NCBI RefSeq assembly: GCF_001637225.1
Contig: NZ_LVJI01000025.1
Span: 35,474-99,473 of the forward strand
Origin: Paenibacillus antarcticus
Lineage (GTDB): Bacteria > Bacillota > Bacilli > Paenibacillales > Paenibacillaceae
Direction of reading: 5' to 3'
DNA: 64,000 nucleotides
Positions within the stretch are counted from its first letter, which is position 1; every line of letters starts with the position of its first letter. The notes beneath the pieces are model-generated. The model did no database searches. It was given only the letters and a program-made list of their open reading frames with translations, and was not told where the DNA came from. Below are positions 35,475 to 44,249 of this stretch, piece by piece. The position numbers and the translations under genes are program-made.

Positions 35475-36233
35475 TTGGCAACGAAAGCGATTATTAGAGC
35501 AACGAACCTTTGCAAGACGTATTCCACAGGCAGCGAACAATTCCATGCCATCAAAAATCTGGATTTAGAAGTTTATGAAGGGGATTTCACAGTTATTATG
35601 GGGAATTCAGGCTCAGGTAAGTCTACGCTACTGTATCTTCTAAGTGGTCTAGATTCCGTAACGGTTGGTGAGGTGTACTTCAAAGAAGAACGTATCGACA
35701 ACTACAAAGAGAAGCAATTAGCTGATTTCAGGGCAAATAAAATCGGATATATTTATCAAAGTATTAATCTGGTATCTGATCTTACTTTACGTGAGAACAT
35801 CTCATTGCCTGGGTATATTGCCGGGCGCTCTAAGAAGGAAGTGAAGCGCAGGGCGCTCTCACTAATGAAAGCTATGGAAATCGAAGGCCAACAGCATCGT
35901 CTACCATCCCAGACCTCAGGAGGACAACAACAAAGAGCAGCGATTGCCAGAGCGTTAATCAATTCCCCAGATGTTATATTTGCGGATGAGCCAACGGGAA
36001 GCTTAAATTATGATCAAGGTGTGGCTGTCCTAGATATTCTAACGGATATGAATCGTAAAGGGCAGTCCGTGGTCATGGTAACTCATGATATTAAAGCGGC
36101 TTGCAGAGCTGATCGTCTTATCGTGATAAAAGATGGGAAAATAGCAGATGTGTTAGATTTTGATAAATTTGATAATACCCATATCCAAGATAGAGAAGCG
36201 ATCATATTCTCTTGCGTCTCGGGAAAGGGGTAA
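35475..36233 (+). CDS. ABC transporter ATP-binding protein (MacB/LolD type)
   Basis: About 252 residues. Walker A GNSGSGKST (~40), Q-loop YQSINLV, signature TSGGQQQRAAIARAL, Walker B VIFADEPTGSL and H-loop VMVTHD are all present. I chose TTG at 35475 because AGGAGGG lies 7 bases upstream; an ATG at 35448 precedes that site. It pairs with the FtsX-type permease starting 6 bp downstream. Such transporters move lipoproteins, peptides or antimicrobials, or act mechanically on the envelope. Confidence 0.93.
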   Translation: MATKAIIRATNLCKTYSTGSEQFHAIKNLDLEVYEGDFTVIMGNSGSGKSTLLYLLSGLDSVTVGEVYFKEERIDNYKEKQLADFRANKIGYIYQSINLVSDLTLRENISLPGYIAGRSKKEVKRRALSLMKAMEIEGQQHRLPSQTSGGQQQRAAIARALINSPDVIFADEPTGSLNYDQGVAVLDILTDMNRKGQSVVMVTHDIKAACRADRLIVIKDGKIADVLDFDKFDNTHIQDREAIIFSCVSGKG

Positions 36234-36239
36234 GCACTT

Positions 36240-38675
36240 ATGTATGCAGTATACTCTCTTTGTCTAGCTAATTTAAGAAAAAAGAAGATACACAATGGAC
36301 TGATTGGCTTACTCATCCTCTTATCAACATTACTCCTTGCTACATCGGTCACGGTTATATTGAATACTAATAATTTATTTACCGAGATGCACAATAAAAC
36401 ACATGGCTCTCATGAGATGTTGACGTTAGGCAATGAGTTGCATGATCCGCAAAAGGTACATCAATGGTGGAATGAACAAGAAGGGGTTACATCATCAGAA
36501 TTGGTCCCGTTTCGAACGTTAGGTGGAATCACCAATCATCGAGGGAAGGAATCTTCTGCGGGGCTCTCAGCCATTGGATTATATATGATGAATACGCCTG
36601 CGCGACCTTATGCAGTGGATGAACTGATATTTGCGCAAGGCAATGAGAGTTTAAATCCAGATAAAGGGGATATTTGGGTCCCCACTTCGATTGCCTATCT
36701 ATATGATATTTCAGTAGGAGATACACTTGGATTTACAACGGGTGAGAATGATTTTGAATTAAAAGTATCCGCCGTAATTGTGGATATTCCGTATGGAGGG
36801 CCCTTTCCCTCAGGTGCACGCATATGGATGAATCATCAGGACTATAGTGAACAATTTCAGGCCATGCAGGGTACAGATCAGTACTTGATGGGACTGAGAT
36901 TCGATGATTATAGTCAGAGTCCAAGCTACTGGGAACAATTCGAGAAAGATATGGGTACGCCTTATCTTGATTCAAAAATGAATTTTGGGGAAATGACTGC
37001 GTTTTATCTGATTATGAACAAAGCCATTGGATTTATTATGATCTTTCTAGGTTTTGTAATGATGGTTGTGGCTTTATTTACGATTGGATTCACGATTTCA
37101 GATGATATCTTATCCAATTATAAGACGATTGGTGTGATTAAAGCATTAGGATTATCCTCAAGGCGATTGATAGGAGTCTATCTAGCTCAATATGTATTGC
37201 TTGCTATAGTCTCGATTATTCCCGGGTTAATAGCTAGTCATTTTATATCTAACGTTATCGTAGAAAGTACACTTTCGTCTCTGAAGACTGGAACGAATCA
37301 AGTTACGTTGGAAGGTAATCTTTTATCCTTAGCTGTTGGGATATTTGTCTTTATACTTATTGTATTATGTGTGTTCTTCTTTTCTAATAAAGCTCGGCTT
37401 GTAGAGCCTATGCAAGCCATTCGATATGGCATGTCGGAAAGTGATAATAGCACAATGTCTAAACGTATCTCGGCTAAAGAAAATCTTATGATTTCGTTTG
37501 GTAGAGTACCACTCCTTGTCGTTATTGGGCTAAGAAATATGTTGAAGAATAAGAAAGCATCCCTTCTAATGATGCTTCTTGCAGCCATTATGTCAGCCGT
37601 GCTAGTGTTGGGTTTTATCTTATTAAACAGTTTAAGTTCCAGTTCTATGAAGCAGACATCACCGTTATGGGGATATGATGCATCTGATGTTATCCTACAG
37701 GTGAATAACAAATCAGCCTTCTCACGTGCGGAGTTTGATAAAGAGATATTGTCTGATTCCAGAATTAAAAATATCGGTTGGATAGGCGGAATAAATGGTG
37801 TTGTATCTTCAGAAAGGAACCTGAACGCTTATGACTCAGATTCCCAGCCACCGATGAATTTTAGTATAAGTGTCATAGATGGAAGTTATGATGAAGTTGG
37901 ATTTACCACATTAAGAGGGGAAAACCCTCGAAATAAAAATGAAATCGCGATTGGAATTAAGGTAGCTAAACAACTGAACAAAGATGTGGGAGACGTTGTA
38001 GAGGCCTATATTGATGGATCCAAGCATTCTTTTATGATTACCGGAGTCTATCAGTCCATAGCTAACATGTCTAATTCGGCAAGAATTACAGTGGATGTGG
38101 TCAAGGTGAATCGACCTGATTACAATAATCTAGATGCCGTGTTTATTAATCTGAAAGAAGAGCGAGAAACAGATCATGTTGTAAATGATTTGAATGTAAA
38201 GTATAAGGAGTCTGCATCAGCAGTTAAGCAGCAAACGTTATTGGATTCCACATACAAACAAGCTGTTGCATCTTTAATTCTGCCTATGAGTATCATGGGA
38301 TTGTTATTCACTGGAGTTACAATCATCATCGTCTATAGTATTAGTCGGATTAACATCCGAAAAGAGAGTAAAACCTATGGCATATATAAATCTATAGGAT
38401 TGACTTCAACTAAGATTAGATTGTCTGTATCGCTTGGGATCGTAGCGCTTTCTGCTATCGGTGCGGTCATAGGTATGTTGGTGGGTGTGTATATTTTACC
38501 TTTGATTCTAGGAAGTATTCTCTCTGATTATGGTATAGCTGAATTACCTTTAATAATGCATTGGGGAGGGATCATTGCCTTTGCCTGTGTGGCAATGATT
38601 TCAGCAGGGCTTGGTTCTTGGGCTTCTTCAAGAGTGGTGGCTACAACTTCTCCACAGATACTCGTGATTGAGTAA
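36240..38675 (+). CDS. ABC transporter permease with two FtsX domains
   Basis: 811 residues. One N-terminal membrane helix (~17-40), a large extracellular domain (~45-250), three helices of the first FtsX domain (~260-385), another helix (~435-455), a second extracellular domain (~470-670) and three C-terminal helices (~680-800) forming the second FtsX domain. The duplicated FtsX layout resembles LolC/MacB-like and antimicrobial-peptide exporters. It is longer than BceB (~650). With its ATPase and two-component system it forms a four-gene locus probably for envelope stress or peptide export; the substrate cannot be read. Confidence 0.92.
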   Translation: MYAVYSLCLANLRKKKIHNGLIGLLILLSTLLLATSVTVILNTNNLFTEMHNKTHGSHEMLTLGNELHDPQKVHQWWNEQEGVTSSELVPFRTLGGITNHRGKESSAGLSAIGLYMMNTPARPYAVDELIFAQGNESLNPDKGDIWVPTSIAYLYDISVGDTLGFTTGENDFELKVSAVIVDIPYGGPFPSGARIWMNHQDYSEQFQAMQGTDQYLMGLRFDDYSQSPSYWEQFEKDMGTPYLDSKMNFGEMTAFYLIMNKAIGFIMIFLGFVMMVVALFTIGFTISDDILSNYKTIGVIKALGLSSRRLIGVYLAQYVLLAIVSIIPGLIASHFISNVIVESTLSSLKTGTNQVTLEGNLLSLAVGIFVFILIVLCVFFFSNKARLVEPMQAIRYGMSESDNSTMSKRISAKENLMISFGRVPLLVVIGLRNMLKNKKASLLMMLLAAIMSAVLVLGFILLNSLSSSSMKQTSPLWGYDASDVILQVNNKSAFSRAEFDKEILSDSRIKNIGWIGGINGVVSSERNLNAYDSDSQPPMNFSISVIDGSYDEVGFTTLRGENPRNKNEIAIGIKVAKQLNKDVGDVVEAYIDGSKHSFMITGVYQSIANMSNSARITVDVVKVNRPDYNNLDAVFINLKEERETDHVVNDLNVKYKESASAVKQQTLLDSTYKQAVASLILPMSIMGLLFTGVTIIIVYSISRINIRKESKTYGIYKSIGLTSTKIRLSVSLGIVALSAIGAVIGMLVGVYILPLILGSILSDYGIAELPLIMHWGGIIAFACVAMISAGLGSWASSRVVATTSPQILVIE

Positions 38676-38747
38676 CGGGGTAATATCCAAATGTACGGTT
38701 CACCTGCATTCGTCGTATTTAGAATATTTATACTTAGATTTCAATGG

Positions 38748-38789
38748 AAGTGTACCCCTAGTTTACTAGGGGTACACTTTTGTTTTTAG
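38748..38789 (+). terminator. intrinsic terminator of the two-component/ABC operon
   Basis: Perfect 14-bp stem AAGTGTACCCCTAG (38748-38761) with CTAGGGGTACACTT (38766-38779), then TTGTTTTT. The remaining 200 bp before the next gene show nothing I can assign. Confidence 0.9.
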
Positions 38790-38994
38790 CAGGGAAACTC
38801 CCATTCTGCATCCTGAAAAGGGATATTGTGAATGGATATTTCGGTTATCAGTATAAATGGAATATTAGGAATCATAGAACAATATAGTGATTAATAGAGT
38901 TCAGATTCTGATCTTTGAAGTATTGTATCTAAAGATTCCACCAGTTGTAAGTGATTACATGTGTTGGGTAAAAGACAAACAGGAGGAACCCTAA

Positions 38995-40242
38995 ATGGAA
39001 AATGGGAAATTCCAGAGAAAACCTACAGTCGTGTTACTAGGTACTTTTGACACGAAAGGAACGGAATATGCTTATATCAAAGAACTTCTGCAGGTAAGCG
39101 GAGTCCATACGATCTTGATTGATGCTGGTATATTGGGAGAGTCTCAACTATCAGAGGATTTCTCTCGTCATGATGTTGCAGAAGCTACGGGCACTAGTAT
39201 ATCGGAATTGGTTGCCTCCGCTGATCGGGGAGCATCCATTACGGCAATGGCACGGGGAGCAAGTGTTATTGTTCACCAATTATATGTAGAAGGCAGGATA
39301 GATGGAATTCTAGGGCTTGGGGGCTCAGGTGGGACTGCCCTCGTCACACAAGTCATGCGAGCATTGCCGATAGGATTGCCCAAGCTGATGGTATCGACGA
39401 TGGCCTCAGGTGAGACCCGTCCATATGTAGGGGCGACGGATATTACGATGATGTATTCCGTTGTCGACATTGCTGGAATCAACCGGTTGTCAGCCAAAAT
39501 TCTAAGCAATGCAGCGGGAGCCATTTCGGGTATGGTTATGATGGCAGAACCAACGTTAACAAGTGAAAAACCGCTAATTGGTGCTACCATGTTTGGAGTT
39601 ACGACTCCTTCTGTAGAAGTGGCACGAGAAAGACTTGAACAACTCGGCTATGAAGTTGTGGTCTTTCATACTACTGGAACTGGAGGGGCGTCTATGGAGT
39701 CTTTAATCAAAGATGGGTTCATCACAGCAACGCTAGACGTGACTACGACGGAACTAGCCGATGAACTTGTTGGCGGTGTGCTTTCCGCAGGGCCAGATCG
39801 TCTATGCTCAGCAGGTGAAGCAGGTATTCCACAAGTGGTTTCTCTCGGCGCTCTTGATATGGTTAATTTCGGCCCAATGGAGACGGTACCGTCGAGTTAT
39901 AAAGACAGACTACTGTATAAACATAACGAAACAATTACTTTAATGCGTACAACTCCTGATGAGTGCGCGGAATTAGGTCGAAGCATTGCACGTAAGCTAA
40001 ATGCTTCGAAGGGTCCGATTACACTTTTCATTCCACTGAAGGGGTTCTCTATGATCGCAACAGAAGGGCAAATATTCTATGATATTGAAGCTGATCGTGT
40101 GCTCATTGATGCTCTAATGGAATATCTAGATCAGAATGTGGTGGAAATCATACAACTGGATACCGATATAAATAATCCCCAATTTGCAGAAGCCATGGCG
40201 GATCGCTTACATGAGCTTTACCAAACGAAGTACCAACAGTAA
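38995..40242 (+). CDS. Tm-1-like ATP-binding domain protein (UPF0261)
   Basis: 415 residues. The opening TVVLLGTFDTKGTEYAYIKELL and the GLGGSGGTALVTQVMRALPIGLPKLMVSTMASG block are typical of the UPF0261 family, the N-terminal half of tomato Tm-1. The glycine-rich stretch binds nucleotide in that family. The biochemical role of bacterial members is not established. Start supported by AGGAGG. The TIM-barrel half follows as a separate gene 126 bp downstream. Confidence 0.9.
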   Translation: MENGKFQRKPTVVLLGTFDTKGTEYAYIKELLQVSGVHTILIDAGILGESQLSEDFSRHDVAEATGTSISELVASADRGASITAMARGASVIVHQLYVEGRIDGILGLGGSGGTALVTQVMRALPIGLPKLMVSTMASGETRPYVGATDITMMYSVVDIAGINRLSAKILSNAAGAISGMVMMAEPTLTSEKPLIGATMFGVTTPSVEVARERLEQLGYEVVVFHTTGTGGASMESLIKDGFITATLDVTTTELADELVGGVLSAGPDRLCSAGEAGIPQVVSLGALDMVNFGPMETVPSSYKDRLLYKHNETITLMRTTPDECAELGRSIARKLNASKGPITLFIPLKGFSMIATEGQIFYDIEADRVLIDALMEYLDQNVVEIIQLDTDINNPQFAEAMADRLHELYQTKYQQ

Positions 40243-40368
40243 CTGCTGAGCTTAGGCAATACAAACGATAGGATCGTTATTCTAACGTTAGATGGTCATG
40301 GTGTATGAGATCAACGGGTGAGGCTAAGAGTAGGTAAATTAATTTCGTAATCATCAAGGGGGAATTAC

Positions 40369-41199
40369 ATGCTTATTCGGCAAGAATTACTTGAACGTAT
40401 GCGTAATGAAATTGCAGCAGGCTATCCCATTATTGGAGCGGGTGCTGGAACCGGTCTTTCAGCGAAATGCGCTGAAGCTGGAGGTGCAGATCTAATCATT
40501 ATTTATAATTCGGGTCGATATAGAATGGCCGGAAGAGGTTCTTTAGCTGGACTTATGCCTTATGGCGATGCCAATGCGATCGTTGTAGACATGGCGAGTG
40601 AGGTCCTTCCTATTGTTAGAAAGACACCTGTATTGGCAGGTGTATGTGGAACAGATCCATTTCGAAGCATGTCCGTATTTCTGAAGCAGATCAAAGATAT
40701 GGGCTTCGCAGGAGTGCAGAACTTCCCAACAGTGGGACTCATTGATGGTGTGTTTCGCGCTAACTTGGAGGAGACGGGCATGGGCTTTGACTTGGAAGTC
40801 GAGATGATTCGGCTAGCGCACGAAATGGACCTTCTGACAGCTCCATATGTATTTGACGAAACACAGGCGGTTCAAATGGCTGAAGCGGGAGCAGATATAC
40901 TCGTACCGCATATGGGGCTTACCACAAATGGATCAATTGGCGCACAAACGGCGATAACACTCGAAGATGCAACCCAAGGTGTACAGGCTATGCACGACGC
41001 AGCGAAATCGGTAAACCCAGACATTATTGTCCTCTGTCATGGTGGTCCGATTGCTACGGCAGAGGATGCAGCATACATACTTAAGCATACGAGTGGCATT
41101 GTGGGTTTCTTCGGAGCATCTAGCATGGAGCGTCTTCCGACGGAGCTTGCAATGACCTCAAATATGGTCACATTCAAATCTATTATTGGAGGGAATTAA
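40369..41199 (+). CDS. phosphoenolpyruvate hydrolase-like TIM-barrel protein
   Basis: 276 residues. IIGAGAGTGLSAKCAEAGGADLIIIYNSGRYRMAGRGS begins a TIM barrel of the isocitrate-lyase/PEP-mutase kind, followed by PVLAGVCGTDPFRSM, GFAGVQNFPTVGLIDG and LCHGGPIATAEDAAY. This is the family fused to UPF0261 in plants and fungi (C-terminal half of Tm-1). The reaction is unproven. It lies 2 bp before the cupin gene, with AGGGGG before the start. Confidence 0.9.
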   Translation: MLIRQELLERMRNEIAAGYPIIGAGAGTGLSAKCAEAGGADLIIIYNSGRYRMAGRGSLAGLMPYGDANAIVVDMASEVLPIVRKTPVLAGVCGTDPFRSMSVFLKQIKDMGFAGVQNFPTVGLIDGVFRANLEETGMGFDLEVEMIRLAHEMDLLTAPYVFDETQAVQMAEAGADILVPHMGLTTNGSIGAQTAITLEDATQGVQAMHDAAKSVNPDIIVLCHGGPIATAEDAAYILKHTSGIVGFFGASSMERLPTELAMTSNMVTFKSIIGGN

Positions 41200-41201
41200 A
41201 C

Positions 41202-41612
41202 ATGACAAACATTGATAAAGGGACAATTCCAACACATTCTTTTGACTGGGGGCTGATTAAGTGGTTCGTAACGCCAGATATTACGGAAGGTGCATCCGTA
41301 ACGTTTGGGGAGGTTGTACTGTTACCGGGCAAGGGTCATGATCGCCACAATCATCCGGAGTCTGAAGAGATTCTTTATGTTCTCTCGGGTGAGGGTGTAC
41401 AGATGCTTAACGATGATGCTCCTTTTCCTGTAAAAGCAGGAGATATCATTCATATTCCTACTGCCGCTTTTCACTCAACGTACAATCATTGGTGGGAGCC
41501 ACTGCGATTGTTGGCCTTCTATAATCCGGGTGGAGCTGAGAAGGGATTGACAGGATTACCTGATTTCAAAGAACTATCTCCTGGTCAGATTCAAGGTTAT
41601 ACGCGCACTTAA
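41202..41612 (+). CDS. cupin-domain protein
   Basis: 136 residues with a single cupin barrel. Motif 1 is GKGHDRHNHPESEEILYVLSGEG (metal ligands His, His, Glu) and motif 2 GDIIHIPTAAFHSTYN with the third His. The metal site looks intact, so it may be a small isomerase, dioxygenase or binding protein. It begins 2 bp after the TIM-barrel gene, clearly in its operon, and may act on the same compound. Confidence 0.88.
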   Translation: MTNIDKGTIPTHSFDWGLIKWFVTPDITEGASVTFGEVVLLPGKGHDRHNHPESEEILYVLSGEGVQMLNDDAPFPVKAGDIIHIPTAAFHSTYNHWWEPLRLLAFYNPGGAEKGLTGLPDFKELSPGQIQGYTRT

Positions 41613-41661
41613 ATGTATTGATAAGCTACAAATCGTCAAGAATGATAATGAGGTGAACTTT

Positions 41662-41958
41662 ATGAAATTACTTATCATTCTTGGCAGTATTCTTATTCCC
41701 ATTGCGATGTTTGTGGTACAAAAGGTTTGGATGAAGTGGCGAATCTATTTCAACGTGGTTGCTGTTATGTCTACAGTTATATTCGGAGAAATTGCGGCTC
41801 TAGCGATTTACGAAATCCTTAAAGATAATACGGTGTTTATGACACATATTCATGCTATTTTTTTGAATCCACTGTTTCTTATCACGGGAGCATATCTTGG
41901 AATATATTTTCTTTATCGATTGATGTGTCTTTTGTATGAGGAAAGGGAGTTACATTAA
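41662..41958 (+). CDS. 98-residue membrane protein, unknown function
   Basis: Three hydrophobic segments (~3-18, 26-48, 65-87) with a short acidic C-terminus. ATG at 41662 follows GAGGTG by 6 bases. It trails the cupin gene by 49 bp, but no functional link is evident. I do not recognise the family. Confidence 0.65.
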   Translation: MKLLIILGSILIPIAMFVVQKVWMKWRIYFNVVAVMSTVIFGEIAALAIYEILKDNTVFMTHIHAIFLNPLFLITGAYLGIYFLYRLMCLLYEERELH

Positions 41959-42194
41959 TCTTGTTCTCAATGTCCTATTTAACCTATGTTACTCTTCATC
42001 CTGAATTCGATAAAAGGGTAATAAGTCAGTTCTATGCTGTGTAGGTTATCCATCCCGCCTGTTCATCGCGAAATGAAACCCTCGTACCTATCCTTCCAGT
42101 GTCTGATTGATTTCTTTAACATTAAGCTGTGCTCATACATATTTAGTCCCTCTTACTCAAACAATGAAAGCAGAAGTAAGAAAGGGTGAACGTT

Positions 42195-43055
42195 ATGAGT
42201 AAGATAAGTCGTTGTATATTTATATGTAGTCGTCATCTAAAGCTTCGCAAATTCGCAATAGGTTGTCTTGGTCTAAGTATCATTTGTAGTATGAACATCG
42301 GATACGCTAGTGCATCGAAAGTAGATGCGGATAGTTCCTCTGAAGGTAAGCCTAAAGTGGCTATTATTATTGATGATTTCGGTAACGGACAGAAGGGTAC
42401 AGAAGAGATGTTCCAGATGCCTGTAAAAATAACAGCAGCGATTATGCCATTCTTACCAACAAGTCATCGTGATGCTGAGATAGCGCATAAGCGGGGGTAT
42501 GATGTGATTGTTCATATGCCAATGGAACCAAAGACTGGGAAAGCAAGCTGGCTTGGACCTGGAGCCATCACAACAGATCTTAGTGATTCGGAGGTTCGCA
42601 AGAAAGTGGAGGCTGCCATTGATGATATTCCTTATGCGATTGGCATGAATAATCACATGGGATCCAAAATTACCGGTGATGAGCGAATTATGGGAATTGT
42701 ACTGGCAGTTTGCAAGGAGAGAGGATTATTTTTTGTCGATAGCAAGACCAATTATCGTTCTGTTGTTGGATTAGTCGCCACCCAAAAGGGCTTGCCTCCT
42801 GTAAATAATCATATCTTCTTAGACGATACTCATACGACCAGTCACATCACTAAACAATTACGTGAGGTCGAAATGTGGGCAAATCAGAATCGATATTGTG
42901 TTACTATCGGTCATGTAGGTAAGACAACAGCAGATACCCTCAGAAATAGAATTCCACAAATGCAGGGAAGTGTGGAATTCGTTGGAATAAGTGATCTTGT
43001 GAAAGAAAAGTGGGGTTGGAATGCATCCCCTATGTTACCGTCAAATAACCAATAA
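42195..43055 (+). CDS. divergent polysaccharide deacetylase (YibQ/DUF610 family)
   Basis: About 286 residues with an N-terminal signal sequence or anchor (residues ~17-40). The deacetylase-like barrel has VAIIIDDFGNG, IMPFLPTSHRDAE, VIVHMPMEP and GMNNHMGS. The canonical NodB metal triad is altered, hence 'divergent'; activity is not proven. It acts outside the membrane, probably on a cell-wall or exported glycan. ATG at 42195 is chosen over GTG 42186, which lies inside the AAGGGTG ribosome binding site. Its last 26 bp overlap the convergent cwlD gene. Confidence 0.85.
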   Translation: MSKISRCIFICSRHLKLRKFAIGCLGLSIICSMNIGYASASKVDADSSSEGKPKVAIIIDDFGNGQKGTEEMFQMPVKITAAIMPFLPTSHRDAEIAHKRGYDVIVHMPMEPKTGKASWLGPGAITTDLSDSEVRKKVEAAIDDIPYAIGMNNHMGSKITGDERIMGIVLAVCKERGLFFVDSKTNYRSVVGLVATQKGLPPVNNHIFLDDTHTTSHITKQLREVEMWANQNRYCVTIGHVGKTTADTLRNRIPQMQGSVEFVGISDLVKEKWGWNASPMLPSNNQ

Positions 43056-43740
43056 TACCTGCAACGATTGCTTCTGCAATAGCAAGTTGCTTACGAGGAT
43101 TACACAACATGGCCCGATCTTCAGCATTACTTAGGAAGCCCATCTCCACAATAACAGCCGGGTCTTTAACATAGTTGAGAATATAATATGGTTTACCATA
43201 TACCGGCTGATGTTGGGTAGCATACAAAGGATTTAATTGGGCTTGAATCTCATTGGCAAGAAGGAAACTGCGTCCTTCATTCTGGTATAGTACCAGTGGC
43301 CCTTGATTGCTTGCTCTCTTCCCCCAATTGACATGGAGGCTTACTACAACCTTCGTAGGAACGATACGACTTAGTTCCTTCCGCTGAGCAAGGTCACGTG
43401 TGTGGCGGGAAGAATTGTTCAGCCAATGATTATCATCACTGAGTGCGTAATCACCTGAACGATTCAATACAGCTTCAAAGCCTTTGCTTCTAAGGAGTAA
43501 GAATACTTTCCTAGCGATACTTAAATTGATATCTTTCTCTAGAATTTCTTGAAAAGATGTTCCACCGTCAATTCCACCATGACCAGCATCAATGAGAAGG
43601 ATTTCTTGTGGGAAGGCTGGGTGTTCTGGTTCTGATACAGGAGCTGCAGATATAGAACTTAGTTGTAATTGAGGACTGCAGAGGTATCCGACAGCTAAGA
43701 TTAGAACTAGTAGATATTTCATCCAAGGATTCGTGATCAT
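43030..43740 (-). CDS. cwlD: N-acetylmuramoyl-L-alanine amidase, CwlD type
   Basis: 236 residues, the same as B. subtilis CwlD. Signal peptide at the N-terminus, then an Amidase_3 domain with ILLIDAGHGGIDGG (zinc His), EKDINLSIARKV (Glu), SLHVNW (His) and VEMGFLSN (catalytic Glu). In spore formers CwlD removes peptide side chains so that muramic-delta-lactam can be made in the cortex. The family match is strong; a sporulation role is inferred from the family. Confidence 0.9.
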   Translation of the reverse strand: MITNPWMKYLLVLILAVGYLCSPQLQLSSISAAPVSEPEHPAFPQEILLIDAGHGGIDGGTSFQEILEKDINLSIARKVFLLLRSKGFEAVLNRSGDYALSDDNHWLNNSSRHTRDLAQRKELSRIVPTKVVVSLHVNWGKRASNQGPLVLYQNEGRSFLLANEIQAQLNPLYATQHQPVYGKPYYILNYVKDPAVIVEMGFLSNAEDRAMLCNPRKQLAIAEAIVAGIIGYLTVT

Positions 43741-43920
43741 GTAAGCGATGTGCCTCCCTATATAATTTATCGTTTCTTGTATTGAAGCAACTAAATGTTA
43801 GAATGTGCAAAAATGGGAAAAAGATTCATACATCCAATCAGAAGTTTAATTTTGCTGTAAGTTGCACATCCTAGACATAGGAAGACATAACTTATCTCAA
43901 ATTAAAAAGGGGATAGCGGT

Positions 43921-44145
43921 ATGGGCGATGAACTGAAATTAGTGAAATACATTACAGAACAAGTGGTAACATACATTGAAACACCACGTGAGGAGAGGCA
44001 TCATACGGAGTTCAAAGAACCATGGTCTACGAAATGGTTCGGTATGATTCCGATTAGTCTGAGTTTGTGGAGAAGTAACGCACGTTCTTCACGTGAGGTT
44101 TCATGGGAAGAGCAAGACCCAAGCTTGAAAGAACATGTTAATTAG
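43921..44145 (+). CDS. yqzE: YqzE-family small protein
   Basis: 74 residues. LVKYITEQVVTYIETPREERHHTEFKEPWSTKWFGMIPISLSLW matches the YqzE pattern, an amphipathic N-terminal helix followed by the invariant WFGMIP turn. Function unknown; in B. subtilis the gene lies near the comG competence operon, which is not seen here. Start is ATG preceded by AAGGGG. Confidence 0.8.
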   Translation: MGDELKLVKYITEQVVTYIETPREERHHTEFKEPWSTKWFGMIPISLSLWRSNARSSREVSWEEQDPSLKEHVN

Positions 44146-44178
44146 GGATCGCTATATCAGAGAAAATGAAGGAAACAC

Positions 44179-44236
44179 AATAATGGGGCTTGTCCGAGAA
44201 GGTCATATACGACCTCTTTGGACAAGCCCCATTATT
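44179..44236. terminator. long bidirectional terminator hairpin
   Basis: A perfect 17-bp stem AATAATGGGGCTTGTCC (44179-44195) with GGACAAGCCCCATTATT (44220-44236) encloses a smaller GGTC/GACC hairpin. It separates the convergent yqzE and secreted-protein genes. Confidence 0.75.
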
Positions 44237-44249
44237 GCATACTAGGGTA

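Noticed and set aside
33206..38675. Bce-type antibiotic-sensing module
   Set aside because: The kinase is long with an extracellular sensor and HAMP, and the permease has two FtsX domains at 811 residues; BceS and BceB have different layouts.
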